The translations under genes were made by a program, and so were the position numbers. DNA of 64,000 bases, taken from the NCBI GenBank assembly GCA_963825565.1, contig CAWGTW010000009.1, positions 124,001-188,000 of the forward strand, in the 5' to 3' direction. Below the pieces are notes generated by a model, which saw only the letters and a list, made by a program, of their open reading frames with translations, had not been told where the DNA came from and ran no database searches. This document shows, in pieces, positions 1 to 8,818 of the stretch. The stretch comes from JBFGCT01 sp963825565. Its GTDB lineage: Bacteria; Actinomycetota; Acidimicrobiia; Acidimicrobiales; Ilumatobacteraceae. The first letter of the stretch is position 1. Each line of letters begins with the position of its first letter.

Positions 1-154
1 CGATGCGGCGGCCCTTGACGTCGACCGAGCGGTTGTCGTCCATCTCGCGCACGAGACGGCGACCGAGCTCGATCGGGCGGATCGATCCACGGGAACGGCG
101 GAACACGCCCTCGACCATACGCTCTAGGCGCCGTTCGATGGATTGCAATCCCAT
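1..154 (-). CDS. fhaA: FhaA N-terminal domain (DUF3662), partial
   Basis: The minus strand reads MGLQSIERRLERMVEGVF followed by an RPIELGRRLVREMDD stretch, which matches the start of actinobacterial FhaA proteins (DUF3662 domain, normally followed by a linker and a C-terminal FHA domain). FhaA reads phosphothreonine signals from the PknB-type kinases that control cell-wall synthesis. Only the first 51 codons are inside the window; the gene runs off the left edge. A TAACCT box at 166-171 lies 11 nt upstream of the ATG, so the mRNA leader should be very short. It diverges from the subtilase gene at 303. Confidence 0.85.
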   Translation of the reverse strand, partial: MGLQSIERRLERMVEGVFRRSRGSIRPIELGRRLVREMDDNRSVDVKGRRI

Positions 155-262
155 GGTGGGGTGCGAGGTTACTGGCCGTGCCGCGGATGGCGTCGTCGGC
201 GGACCCTGACCTTGGCGACCGGACACCACCGAGCGGGGCTTCACGACCACGCTCGGGAGGAG

Positions 263-268
263 TAGGTT
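263..268 (+). promoter_or_regulatory. Probable -10 element of the subtilase gene
   Basis: TAGGTT matches the TANNNT form of actinobacterial -10 boxes. It would place the transcript start near 275, ahead of a GAAGGA ribosome site (291-296) and the ATG at 303. It also argues against a longer protein from the TTG at 267, because that codon lies inside the box. Confidence 0.5.
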
Positions 269-302
269 GGCGACACCGCCACGTGTGCAGGAAGGACGAG
301 CT

Positions 303-1760
303 ATGGCCGCCTCGAACCAACGGAAGTCCCCGAAAACCGCCACCGCGCTGGAGCCGGATGAAGCGCCCACACTCGAACCGCCGTCGGAGTTCGGGGTGCA
401 GACCACCGGACGGATGATCGTCACGTTCGTCGACACGTCGACCAAGGGCGTGACCAGCGCGCTGGCCGCGATGAAGAAGCGGGCCGGCGTCGCGGCGGTC
501 AGTCACGCCGCCGACTTCGGTGACGAATACTCGATGGCCGAGGCCGAGTCGGGTGACGCTCACGTGTTCGACGAGCTCGGGATCGCGGTGATGACGGGCG
601 ACCCTGACCAGATGGCCGCGATGGCGGCGGTCACGCCGTCGTCGACGGAGAACGTGATCGTCGAGCCGGAGTACGTCGTCTACGCCTACGACGAGGATCT
701 CGACGACGACTTGCCGGTCGGAGGAGGGTCCGACGACGACGGGTCGACCGAGCCCGGAGATGGCCTCGGAGCCGGCGGGGGAGTCTCCACGGCGTACCTC
801 CGCGGCTATCGGGACGCCGTGGATCACCTCTCCCGGGGGCTGCTCGCGGGCGACGCCGGCGCGGCGGCCGAGGCGGCGGCTATCGAGGCCGCCGCGGCCG
901 CGTTCGTCGACACAGCGAGCTCGACGTGGGGGCTGAAGGCGACGCGAGCGCTCAAAGTGCGACCCACCGGCGCGGGCATCAAGGTCGCCGTGCTCGACAC
1001 CGGCTTCGACCTCCATCACCCGGACTTCGCCGGACGCACCCTGCGGACCAAGTCGTTCATCACCGGCGAGTCAGTGCAGGACGGCCACGGCCACGGCACG
1101 CACTGCATCGGCACCTCCTGCGGGCCGGTCCGTCCCGGCGTGGGTCCCCGCTACGGGATCGCGTCGGGCGCGGAGATCTTCGTCGGGAAGGTGCTGAGCA
1201 ATGCGGGGAGCGGCGGTGACGCCAACATCCTGGCGGGCATCAACTGGGCGGTGCAGAACAAGTGCGAGATCGTGTCGATGTCGCTCGGCCGTCGAGTCCG
1301 TCCCGGCGAGCCTCCGCAGACCAACTACCAGACCGCTGGGCGCCGAGCCCTCGCTGCGGGCACGCTGATCGTGGCGGCGGCCGGCAACGACAGCTCCCGC
1401 CCGAACGTGACCGTCCCGGTGTCCAGCCCGGCGAACGCCAGCTCGATCGCCGCCGTCGCCGCCGTCGACCGGTTCCTGCGGATCGCCTACTTCTCGAACC
1501 GGGGCATGAACCCCGGCGGTGGCGAGATCAACTTCGCCGGTCCCGGCGTCGACGTGCTGTCGAGTTGGCCGATGCCGATCCGCTTGAAGCGGATCGGCGG
1601 CACGAGCATGGCGACCCCGCACGTGGCCGGCATCGCGGCGTTGATCGCGGAGGAGTCCAAGCGGTTCCGCGGGCTGGACCTGTACCGCGAGATGCGGAGC
1701 CGGGCTCGTCGGCTGCCGCTTCCGAGATCCGACGTCGGCAACGGGCTCGTCCAGGCCTGA
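303..1760 (+). CDS. Intracellular S8 subtilisin-like serine protease with I9-like prodomain
   Basis: A 485-residue subtilase. The triad is visible: Asp232 in VAVLDTGFD, His264 in GHGHGTHCIGTSCG, Ser435 in GGTSMATPHVAG, with the oxyanion Asn362 in AAAGND. Residues 30-130 look like an I9 propeptide fold, and an acidic plus Ala-rich linker (130-205) separates it from the catalytic domain. There is no signal peptide or membrane segment, so it probably acts in the cytoplasm. The ATG at 303 is chosen because GAAGGA precedes it at 7 nt. A stand-alone I9-like gene follows 61 nt later on the same strand. The substrate is unknown; the high confidence refers to the family only. Confidence 0.93.
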   Translation: MAASNQRKSPKTATALEPDEAPTLEPPSEFGVQTTGRMIVTFVDTSTKGVTSALAAMKKRAGVAAVSHAADFGDEYSMAEAESGDAHVFDELGIAVMTGDPDQMAAMAAVTPSSTENVIVEPEYVVYAYDEDLDDDLPVGGGSDDDGSTEPGDGLGAGGGVSTAYLRGYRDAVDHLSRGLLAGDAGAAAEAAAIEAAAAAFVDTASSTWGLKATRALKVRPTGAGIKVAVLDTGFDLHHPDFAGRTLRTKSFITGESVQDGHGHGTHCIGTSCGPVRPGVGPRYGIASGAEIFVGKVLSNAGSGGDANILAGINWAVQNKCEIVSMSLGRRVRPGEPPQTNYQTAGRRALAAGTLIVAAAGNDSSRPNVTVPVSSPANASSIAAVAAVDRFLRIAYFSNRGMNPGGGEINFAGPGVDVLSSWPMPIRLKRIGGTSMATPHVAGIAALIAEESKRFRGLDLYREMRSRARRLPLPRSDVGNGLVQA

Positions 1761-1821
1761 TCGCGACCTCGGCGGGCGTCGGGTCGGGAGTAGCATCGGC
1801 GCTGAGAACGGAGTTCGTCTG

Positions 1822-2121
1822 ATGCCCGAGTCACCGCGAGAGTCCACCGCCGGGAGCGATGCCGGCGGCGACGACACGCAAAGCCCGACGACCGTCATCG
1901 TCACGTTGAACGACAGCGCCGCAGCCGCCGACGTGTCGCGGATCAAGGACCAGCTCGAGGAGTCGGGGCTGGCCGTGACCCAGGTCCTCGACTTCATCGG
2001 CCAGATCGTCGGCACGAGTAGATCGGCCAACCTCGAGTCGTTGAAGGCGATTGACGGCGTCGACGACGTCGAGGTCTCCCAGGCCATCCAGCTCCCACCC
2101 CCCGGCTCGGTCACCCAGTAG
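1822..2121 (+). CDS. Stand-alone peptidase inhibitor I9-like small protein
   Basis: 99 residues. After a polar N-terminus of about 22 residues, the sequence from VIVTLNDSAAAADVSRI to DDVEVSQAIQLP has the beta-alpha-beta pattern of subtilase propeptides (I9 family) without any protease attached. Stand-alone I9 proteins can chaperone or inhibit subtilases in trans, so an inhibitor or folding partner for the upstream protease is the natural guess. TAGCAT at 1791-1796 and GGAG at 1810-1813 suggest its own promoter and ribosome site. The role is inferred from fold and position. Confidence 0.7.
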   Translation: MPESPRESTAGSDAGGDDTQSPTTVIVTLNDSAAAADVSRIKDQLEESGLAVTQVLDFIGQIVGTSRSANLESLKAIDGVDDVEVSQAIQLPPPGSVTQ

Positions 2122-2236
2122 ACCCGGCACCCAGGCTGGATCGGGTCGTGGTGCGCGGTACGCGGTTGCGCTGGCGGTGGTCGGAACCGTTGGTGGGCAA
2201 GCCCGGTTCGCTCCGCTAACGTTCAGCCTCCCACTC

Positions 2237-2323
2237 GGGCGAGTGGCGGAATTGGCAGACGCGCTGGCTTCAGGTGCCAGTGAGGGAAACCTCGTGGGGG
2301 TTCAAGTCCCCCCTCGCCCACCA
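2237..2323 (+). tRNA. tRNA-Leu (anticodon CAG)
   Basis: The acceptor stem GGGCGAG (2237-2243) pairs with CTCGCCC (2313-2319). The anticodon stem CTGGC/GCCAG encloses the loop TTCAGGT with anticodon CAG at 2271-2273. A long variable arm typical of class II tRNAs is followed by a T arm GGGGGTTCAAGTCCCCC and an encoded CCA end. The gene sits between two groups of protease genes; tRNA genes are common integration sites, but no attachment-site duplicate was seen. Confidence 0.97.
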
Positions 2324-2489
2324 CGAAGCCCCACGGATGGGCCGGTCCAGGCACAGGCTTGGCACGAACGCCCAGCATTCCCAGGCAAAGGCGAATGCTG
2401 CTATCGAGCCGGCGGTCATGGCGAGGTCGCCCCAGCCCGGCCGCAGTCGCCGCGGGTCGTGGCTGACGAGGCGGGTTCTGGGATCGGTT

Positions 2490-2495
2490 AACCTC
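2490..2495 (+). promoter_or_regulatory. Probable -10 element of the papain/CHAT/subtilase operon
   Basis: TAACCT lies 67 nt upstream of the ATG at 2562, which would give a leader of about 60 nt ending in the AAAGGGG ribosome site (2550-2556). This is the only TANNNT box noted between the tRNA and the operon. No clear -35 box was identified. Confidence 0.35.
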
Positions 2496-2561
2496 GGAGC
2501 GAACGGTCGCGCAGGGGCAGCCGCTCTGCTGCTCGTGTACGCCGCTGCGAAAGGGGTAGTC

Positions 2562-3503
2562 ATGAACATTCAAACCGGCGACGTCCTCCTGTTCCGTGGC
2601 AATGGCTTCGTGTCCAAGGCGATCCGGTTCCTCGACGGAGGTGAGGTCAACCACGCCGCGATCGCACTCGACGCGACCACCCTCGCCGAGGCCACCGGTC
2701 ACGGGCTCGACACGGCTCCGATCGCCGTCGGCGTGGGGAACAACGAGACGACCTGGGTGTTTCGTCCGACGGGGGGCGACCCCGCCGCTGCGGCCCGGCG
2801 TGCAGCCGAGTACGAGGCCAGTGGCGTGTTCTACGCCTACCAGCAGATCATGTTGCTCGCAGCGCTGTGCCTCACCCGCCGCATCCCGATCAGCAATCGC
2901 ATCTTCCGGAAGGTCGTCCGCCGCGTACTGGAATCGGCCGCCGACCTCCTCAACAGCTTGATCGACAAGGGCGCTGACCTGATGATCTGCTCCGAGTACG
3001 TGTACCGGTGCTACCGGGAGACCGGCTTCGACCTGCTCCCGGGCGGAACACCCGATCTCGCCGGCGTCGGCATGCCAGGTGACGACACCGAGATCCTGCT
3101 GGCCTGGCTCGAGCAACGCCCGGCGCCGACCGTGCCGATGTCGCTCCCGACCGGCCCGCTCGAGGATCCGGCGGCGATCGCGGAGCGGTCGACCTTCGAG
3201 CTCGAGGGGCTGCTTGCCGCCTTCTTCGCCGAGCAGGATCCGACGACGCCCGCGCCGATGGCGGCGTCGGCGCCGGCCGAGGAGGTCACCGACGACCAGA
3301 TCACGCTCGCGGCCCTCCGATTCGGCCACGCCGCTGCACGACTCCAGCAGGCGCGGGATCCGCAGGCTCCCGCGCCGATGGGGCTCGGGCTCGGTGACCT
3401 TGTCCAGTTCCTCAAGGGCACTCTGTCGACCAACGCCAACTTCGTCACGCCGCGCGACCTGTTCCACACGTCGACGCTGGCGCAGATCGGCACGGTGCCC
3501 TGA
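2562..3503 (+). CDS. Permuted NlpC/P60 (YiiX/YebB-like) papain-fold protein
   Basis: 313 residues. The N-terminus MNIQTGDVLLFRG, then His31 in EVNHAAIAL and later Cys143 in MICSEYVYRCY give the His-before-Cys order of circularly permuted papain-fold enzymes (YiiX/YebB, C92-like), which are predicted peptidases, amidases or acyltransferases. The region after about residue 185 is low-complexity and helical with no recognised domain. There is no signal peptide, so a cell-wall role is unlikely. The ATG has a strong AAAGGGG site 5 nt upstream. It is the first gene of a three-gene unit; the CHAT gene starts 10 nt after its stop. Confidence 0.75.
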   Translation: MNIQTGDVLLFRGNGFVSKAIRFLDGGEVNHAAIALDATTLAEATGHGLDTAPIAVGVGNNETTWVFRPTGGDPAAAARRAAEYEASGVFYAYQQIMLLAALCLTRRIPISNRIFRKVVRRVLESAADLLNSLIDKGADLMICSEYVYRCYRETGFDLLPGGTPDLAGVGMPGDDTEILLAWLEQRPAPTVPMSLPTGPLEDPAAIAERSTFELEGLLAAFFAEQDPTTPAPMAASAPAEEVTDDQITLAALRFGHAAARLQQARDPQAPAPMGLGLGDLVQFLKGTLSTNANFVTPRDLFHTSTLAQIGTVP

Positions 3504-3513
3504 GGGGCGAGGT

Positions 3514-6381
3514 GTGGGGCCGCTCGCCGGGATCGTCGCCGCCGCCACGACGACGATTGCGGCCGACCCAGCCTCCGCATCCGCCGTCTACGCCGAGGCG
3601 AGCCGACGGCTCGCCGAGCTCTGCTCCGCTGATCAGCTGACCCCGGCGGTCGTGGACGAGGGTCTCGACTGGCTCGAATCGACGACGGTACCGATCGCCG
3701 TCGGCAACACCGCGACGGCGATCGGACTGCTGGCGGCGCGTCGGACCGGCGATCCAGCCGTCGGGCGCCGAGCCGCGCTTGTCCACGTCCGCAGCTCGGA
3801 GGCCCTCGCCGCCCGGCTCGTCGGGCAGCCGGACGACGTCGCCGCGATCGTCGCTGACGCGCTCCGGGTGGCGATCGAGTTCGACATCGAGTCGATCGAT
3901 CCGCCGCTCGTCGGATGGCTCCACCACCACGCCGCCCGGGCCGAGCTGGCCGAACCGGGTGGACGGTTCGCCGACGGGCTGCGCGAGCTGCGGTCCGCCG
4001 CGACGATCCGGCGCCGGATCGACCCCGGGTCACGCGACTGGGACGACGAGCTCCGGCAGGCCGCGAGTGTGGCGGCCGGGTGGGCGATCAGGTCCAACGC
4101 CCAACCGGCGGGCGGCCCCGAGGCGCTGCCCGTCCTCCGAGCGGCGATCGAGGCGTTCGACGACGTCGGCGATCACGTGCCCGCCGACGGCCTGCGAGAG
4201 GCCCTGCTCTCGATGCTGCTGGAGGAACACTTCCTCGACGAGGCCTCGCTCGTGGTCGAGCGCCTGAGCCGCAATCGCGACCCCGGCGGGCTCGCGCGCC
4301 TCGCACCCGAGCGCGCCGACCTCGCGGCCCAGCAACACCGGCCCGACGTTGCCCTTGACGTCCTGCGCGACGTCCGGATCGACGCCACGGCCGACCCCCT
4401 CCGGTGGCGCTACGTCGCCACCATCCGGGCCACGGCCTTGCGGCTGCTCGATCGCCGCGACGAAGCCGCCGCCGTGGCCGACGAGCTCGTCACCGTCCTG
4501 AGCAGTCCAGCCCCCGCCGGCATCGACGAGCTGGAGTGGGCGCGGCATCGAGCCCACGCCAGGACCACCCGGGCCATCATCCGCGCCGAGTCGGGCGACC
4601 TCGACGACGCCGACGCCGAGCTTGAGCAGATCTACTCGACGTTCGACGCGCTGCAGCCGACCGCCGACATGCGCGTCGACCTTCCGACGCTCGCCGCCCA
4701 GGCGCTGTGGAACGACGGGGCCACCGACCACGCCGACCGCTGGCTCGACCGCGCGGTAGCGGCGCGCGACGAGACGGCGGCATTCCACCGCGATCCAGCC
4801 GCCGAGGTCGGCTATCGCGCGGTGCGATCCGAGCTCGACGTCCGCGCCGCGAGGTCGGCCGCCCGGGCGGGCGACCACCGCGGGGCTGTCCTCCGGGGCG
4901 AGGCGGGCAAGGCGGCGGTGTTGGGTGACCTCCTCGGATACGCCGGGAGCTCGGGGTCGGTGGTCGCGCCGGAGGTGCGCGACGGGCTGGTGAGCGCGAT
5001 CCGCGACACCGTGGACGCCGAGGATGCGGCGGCGGCGGCGATGACCGGCCTCGGCCCCGGCGATCCCGAGCGGGCGCGCGCAGCCGGAGCCATCCGTGCC
5101 GCCCAGGACCGTCGACGCGAGCTACGCGCGCAACTCGAGTACCGCCTCCTCCAGCGCGTCGTGCCGGTTCGCCGGATCCCGGCACTCGACGAGCGCCTCG
5201 ACGCGATCGTCGCCGCCGACGGCGCGGTCGTCTCGCTCACGATCGGGGTCGACGGCATCGGGATCGCCGGGGTCGGACCGGCCGGCACGGCGAGTCGTTT
5301 CTTGTCGCACCCGACCCACGCCGAGCTCGGGCGTGCCGTCGTCGACCCGCTGGCCCGGGCGCGCGTCGATCTGCTCGGTGCCGACGGGCTCCATCGCTGG
5401 GAGGCGGCGCTCGCGCAGGCGTTGAGCGATCTCCACGAGGCGTTCGGTCGGGACCTGCGCGAGATGTTCGATCTGCTCGGCGGCGCCCACCGGGTGATCA
5501 TCCCCCACCGTGAGTTGCACGCGCTGCCGCTCGGCTCGGCGATGGCCGAGGACGGTCGCACCCTCACCGATGACGTCGGCCCGATCAGCGTCCTTCCCGC
5601 ACTCGCCCTCCACGACCCGGCCGCTCCGCTGCGACCGGCGACGCACCGCCACGCATCGGTCGCCATCCCCGACGGCGGCGCCCCGCTCATGGGCCTTGAG
5701 GGCGCGATGGTCGCCTGTTGGCGTCGCGGCACCGTGCTTGCCGGCGACGGGGCGACCCCGGTCGCCACGGCCGGCGCGGTGGGCGGCGCCGACACTGTCC
5801 ACCTCGCCGTCCACGGCCGGTACCGCCCCGGTGTTCCAGGCCGGAGTGGGCTCCAGCTCGCGCTTCCCGGCCGCGGGGAGGGCGTGTTCGACACCGAGCG
5901 CGGGGTGGTGTCGCCGCGGGCCCTGCTCGGTCTGTTCGACCTCAGCGCCGCCCACCTCACCGTCCTCTCGGCGTGCGAGTCGGCGCTCGCCGACCCGTCG
6001 GTGACCGACGACCGCACCGGCATCGCCGGCCACGCGCTGGTCGCCGGGTCAGCGCAGGTCGTGGCCTCGCTCTGGCCGGTCGACGACTTCGCCACGCTCG
6101 CCCTGATGTCGGCGTTCTACGCCGCGCTCCCCGGCCGGAATCCCTGCGCCGCCCTCCACGCCGCAGCCGACCGGATGCGGCGGACGTCCCGGGCGGAGAT
6201 CGCCGCCTCGCTCGACCCGCTCCTCCCCGTCGCCGATGAGCTCGGCTGCGGCGAGGCGTTCGCGCATGCCCGCGCACGGTTCTGCGCTCGCGTCGACGGG
6301 ATCGGACCCGACGCCTGGGCGGCGTTCACCACCTACGGTGCACCACGAAAAGGAGATCAGCCATGGCCAGACGACGCGTGA
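3514..6381 (+). CDS. CHAT-domain caspase-like protein with helical repeat N-terminus
   Basis: 955 residues. The C-terminal third is a CHAT domain with the conserved catalytic pair His767 (in VHLAVHGRY) and Cys821 (in VLSACESAL), followed by the typical GIAGHALVAGSAQVVASLWPV segment. Residues 1 to about 600 are helical, Ala/Arg/Asp-rich and TPR-like, as in other TPR-CHAT proteins, where the repeats sense a partner and gate the protease. The GTG start follows GAGGGGCGAG. The 3' end overlaps the downstream subtilase gene by 19 nt, so the two are translationally linked. CHAT proteases take part in bacterial defence and programmed cell death (Craspase, gasdermin activation), but no CRISPR or gasdermin gene is present here. 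Confidence 0.88.
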   Translation: MGPLAGIVAAATTTIAADPASASAVYAEASRRLAELCSADQLTPAVVDEGLDWLESTTVPIAVGNTATAIGLLAARRTGDPAVGRRAALVHVRSSEALAARLVGQPDDVAAIVADALRVAIEFDIESIDPPLVGWLHHHAARAELAEPGGRFADGLRELRSAATIRRRIDPGSRDWDDELRQAASVAAGWAIRSNAQPAGGPEALPVLRAAIEAFDDVGDHVPADGLREALLSMLLEEHFLDEASLVVERLSRNRDPGGLARLAPERADLAAQQHRPDVALDVLRDVRIDATADPLRWRYVATIRATALRLLDRRDEAAAVADELVTVLSSPAPAGIDELEWARHRAHARTTRAIIRAESGDLDDADAELEQIYSTFDALQPTADMRVDLPTLAAQALWNDGATDHADRWLDRAVAARDETAAFHRDPAAEVGYRAVRSELDVRAARSAARAGDHRGAVLRGEAGKAAVLGDLLGYAGSSGSVVAPEVRDGLVSAIRDTVDAEDAAAAAMTGLGPGDPERARAAGAIRAAQDRRRELRAQLEYRLLQRVVPVRRIPALDERLDAIVAADGAVVSLTIGVDGIGIAGVGPAGTASRFLSHPTHAELGRAVVDPLARARVDLLGADGLHRWEAALAQALSDLHEAFGRDLREMFDLLGGAHRVIIPHRELHALPLGSAMAEDGRTLTDDVGPISVLPALALHDPAAPLRPATHRHASVAIPDGGAPLMGLEGAMVACWRRGTVLAGDGATPVATAGAVGGADTVHLAVHGRYRPGVPGRSGLQLALPGRGEGVFDTERGVVSPRALLGLFDLSAAHLTVLSACESALADPSVTDDRTGIAGHALVAGSAQVVASLWPVDDFATLALMSAFYAALPGRNPCAALHAAADRMRRTSRAEIAASLDPLLPVADELGCGEAFAHARARFCARVDGIGPDAWAAFTTYGAPRKGDQPWPDDA

Positions 6382-8606
6382 TCGCGTACCCGATGCACGA
6401 AGAGGAGATGGGCAAGGTGGGCAGCGCCATCGACGCGGTCGAGGTCACCGAGGCCTTTCAGGTCGGCTACCTCGACGATGCCGATGTCGACCGGCTCCGC
6501 GACCAGGGCATCGTCGTCGAGCTGCTCGACGAAGCCGTCCCCGGATCGGAATCCGCCTCCGTGGCCCGGCGGAGCCTCGGGCTCGACACCCAGACGATCG
6601 CCATCGACGAACCCCCGACGCCCCAGCCGGGGGACGAGGTGAACTGGCGGGTCACCCTCGACCGCCCACTCGGTGAGCAGCTGCGCGACGCGATCTCGTC
6701 CGCTGATGGGACCGTCCTCGAGGCGATCGGACGCTTCCGCTACATCGTCGTCGGCACGACGGCGACCGCCGATGCCCTCGTCGCGACGCCCGGCGTGGTC
6801 GATGTCGAGCGACACGCCGGCGACTTCGCCGCCCCGCTCCCGCTCCGCACCGCGCCACCACTCGAGCTCGGTGTGCCGCCATCAGACCTTGCCGCCGCAC
6901 CCCCCTCCTGGGACATCGTGACCGCCGGTGAGAAGTGGACGGAGCGGACGGCGGCCTCGTTGGACGACGCGGGTCAGCGCTACGAGCGGATCTCTACGCG
7001 CGTCATCCGCTTCGAGGCCGACCCGTCCGACGACGTGTTGGGCCGGGTGCCCCATCTCCCGGGCGTCGTCTCGGTCGTCGAACACGTCGAGCCCGACCTG
7101 CAGGTCGATCACGCCCGACCGCTGATCGGCCTTCCCCTTACGGGCGCCGGCAACTCGCCCCTCGACGGGAGCGGCCAGGTGATCGCTGTCGCCGACACCG
7201 GCATCGACGAGCAGCATCCCGATCTCGCCGGTCAGATCCTGGGTTCCCGTGCGTACGGCCGGCCGACGCTCGGCGGTGGGGCGGGCGACGTGAGCGACCC
7301 GGACGGGCATGGAACCCACGTCGCCGGCACGATCGCCGGCAACGGCGCTGCCTCCGGCGGTGTGCTGAACGGTGTAGCTCCGGGCGCGCGACTTTGGTTC
7401 CAGTCGCTCTACGGCGGGCCGGCCGCGCCGCTGAGCGGCCTCCCCGCAGACACCGCCGAGTTGCTCGACGACGCCTACGCGCAAGGGGCGCGGGTGCACA
7501 ACGACAGCTGGGGTGCGTTCGTGAAGGGCGCGTACGATACTCGTGCGGTGCAGATCGACGAGTTCGTCGACCTGCATCCCGACATGGTGGTGGTGATCGC
7601 CGCAGGCAACGCAGGCAACGCCGCCCGCCCCGTCATCGCTCCGCCGGGCTACCCGGACCACTACTCGGTCACCTCGCCGGCAACGGCCAAGAACGCGATC
7701 AGCGTCGGCGCCAGCCGGTCCGACCGGGCGACGGTGGTGACGCACCGTCAGCGCTGGCCGCTCGAGTTCCCCGACCCGCCGACCGCCGACGAGCTGATCG
7801 CAGGCGATCCGGAACGGCTGGCTGGCTTCTCGAGTCGCGGGCCGTGCGACGACGAGCGGATCAAGCCCGACGTCGTCGCCCCCGGCACCTGCATCATGTC
7901 GGTTCGCTCGAGTCGAGCGCCCGACACGGCGTTTGAAGCCCTTGGGCCGGGAGGTCGCTACGGCATGATGTCGGGGACGTCGATGGCTGCCCCGATCGTG
8001 TCCGGCGCCGCTGCGATCGTCCGTCAGTACTTCGTGGCCGCCGGTCACGAGCCGAGCGCCGCCCTCGTCAAGGCGACCCTCATCGCCGGCGCGCGTTGGC
8101 TCGACGGCCCCGACGCCATGATCGAAGGGCGCGGCGTCCCAAACCCCGACCAAGGGTTCGGTCGCATCGATCTCGCGGGTTCTCTTCCGAACGGGGAGCG
8201 ACGACTAGCGTTCATCGACACGTGGACCGGGGTGCACGCGGGGTTCGCCTTCGACCGGACCGGGCTCCGGCGACGGTTCGAGGTCGAGGTCGCACGCCCC
8301 GGACCGCTCGTCTTCGTGCTCGCGTGGACCGACCGGCCGGGCCGCTCGGTCCAGCAGGATCTCGGTTTGTTCGCCGAGGTGCCGGGCGGGACCAAGCGCA
8401 TCGGCAACGAGAACCGTGCCAACCGGGCCTTCGAGACCGACCTCGTCAACACCGTCGAGATCATCCGCATCGACGACGCCTCGATGGGCAGCCACCTCGC
8501 GAACGTCATCGCTCGGAGCCTCGCCTTCGTTGATCGGCCCCAGCACTGGGCGCTGGTCGCGATCGGTGGGTTCGACGGCGACTTCGTCCCGCGCGGCATC
8601 TACTGA
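6363..8606 (+). CDS. S8 subtilase with three I9-like N-terminal units (Kp43-like)
   Basis: 747 residues. The catalytic core has Asp278 (AVADTGIDEQHPDL), His316 (DPDGHGTHVAGTIAG), Asn416 (VIAAGNAGN) and Ser540 (MMSGTSMAAPIVSGAAA), with insertions like those of the Kp43-type subfamily. About 250 residues precede the core and appear to hold three I9-like units (roughly 1-60, 90-152, 186-244). A beta-rich C-terminal domain (about 620-747) resembles a PPC/P-domain. No signal peptide is seen. The ATG is preceded by AAAAGGAGA, a strong ribosome site lying inside the CHAT gene. A CHAT protein and a subtilase encoded in overlap suggests one activates or restrains the other. Confidence 0.9.
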   Translation: MARRRVIAYPMHEEEMGKVGSAIDAVEVTEAFQVGYLDDADVDRLRDQGIVVELLDEAVPGSESASVARRSLGLDTQTIAIDEPPTPQPGDEVNWRVTLDRPLGEQLRDAISSADGTVLEAIGRFRYIVVGTTATADALVATPGVVDVERHAGDFAAPLPLRTAPPLELGVPPSDLAAAPPSWDIVTAGEKWTERTAASLDDAGQRYERISTRVIRFEADPSDDVLGRVPHLPGVVSVVEHVEPDLQVDHARPLIGLPLTGAGNSPLDGSGQVIAVADTGIDEQHPDLAGQILGSRAYGRPTLGGGAGDVSDPDGHGTHVAGTIAGNGAASGGVLNGVAPGARLWFQSLYGGPAAPLSGLPADTAELLDDAYAQGARVHNDSWGAFVKGAYDTRAVQIDEFVDLHPDMVVVIAAGNAGNAARPVIAPPGYPDHYSVTSPATAKNAISVGASRSDRATVVTHRQRWPLEFPDPPTADELIAGDPERLAGFSSRGPCDDERIKPDVVAPGTCIMSVRSSRAPDTAFEALGPGGRYGMMSGTSMAAPIVSGAAAIVRQYFVAAGHEPSAALVKATLIAGARWLDGPDAMIEGRGVPNPDQGFGRIDLAGSLPNGERRLAFIDTWTGVHAGFAFDRTGLRRRFEVEVARPGPLVFVLAWTDRPGRSVQQDLGLFAEVPGGTKRIGNENRANRAFETDLVNTVEIIRIDDASMGSHLANVIARSLAFVDRPQHWALVAIGGFDGDFVPRGIY

Positions 8607-8818
8607 GCTGGCTGTCGACGCGAGTCGGTGCGAGCGTCGGACCCCACACGCGACCTGCGACGGATCAGTTCCTCTACCGGATGGGCTCGCGGGACAGCTC
8701 CGCGCGCAAGGGCCTTTTCAAGTACCGCCGCGCTGCGTGATGCGGCGTCGGTGCTCGCGACGCGGGGCTCCCGAACAGCCCACACCATCGACCCGATCGG
8801 CCGTGGGGCCGGAGCCGA

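Noticed and set aside
2562..3503. Secreted cell-wall NlpC/P60 endopeptidase
   Set aside because: There is no signal peptide or SH3/LysM domain, and the His-before-Cys order fits the permuted YiiX-like branch, not wall hydrolases.
8600..8788. Minus-strand 62-codon ORF between the second subtilase and the methyltransferase
   Set aside because: Its ATG has no ribosome site or TANNNT box at the right distance, the product resembles no family and it overlaps the subtilase 3' end. I see nothing else in 8607-8818.
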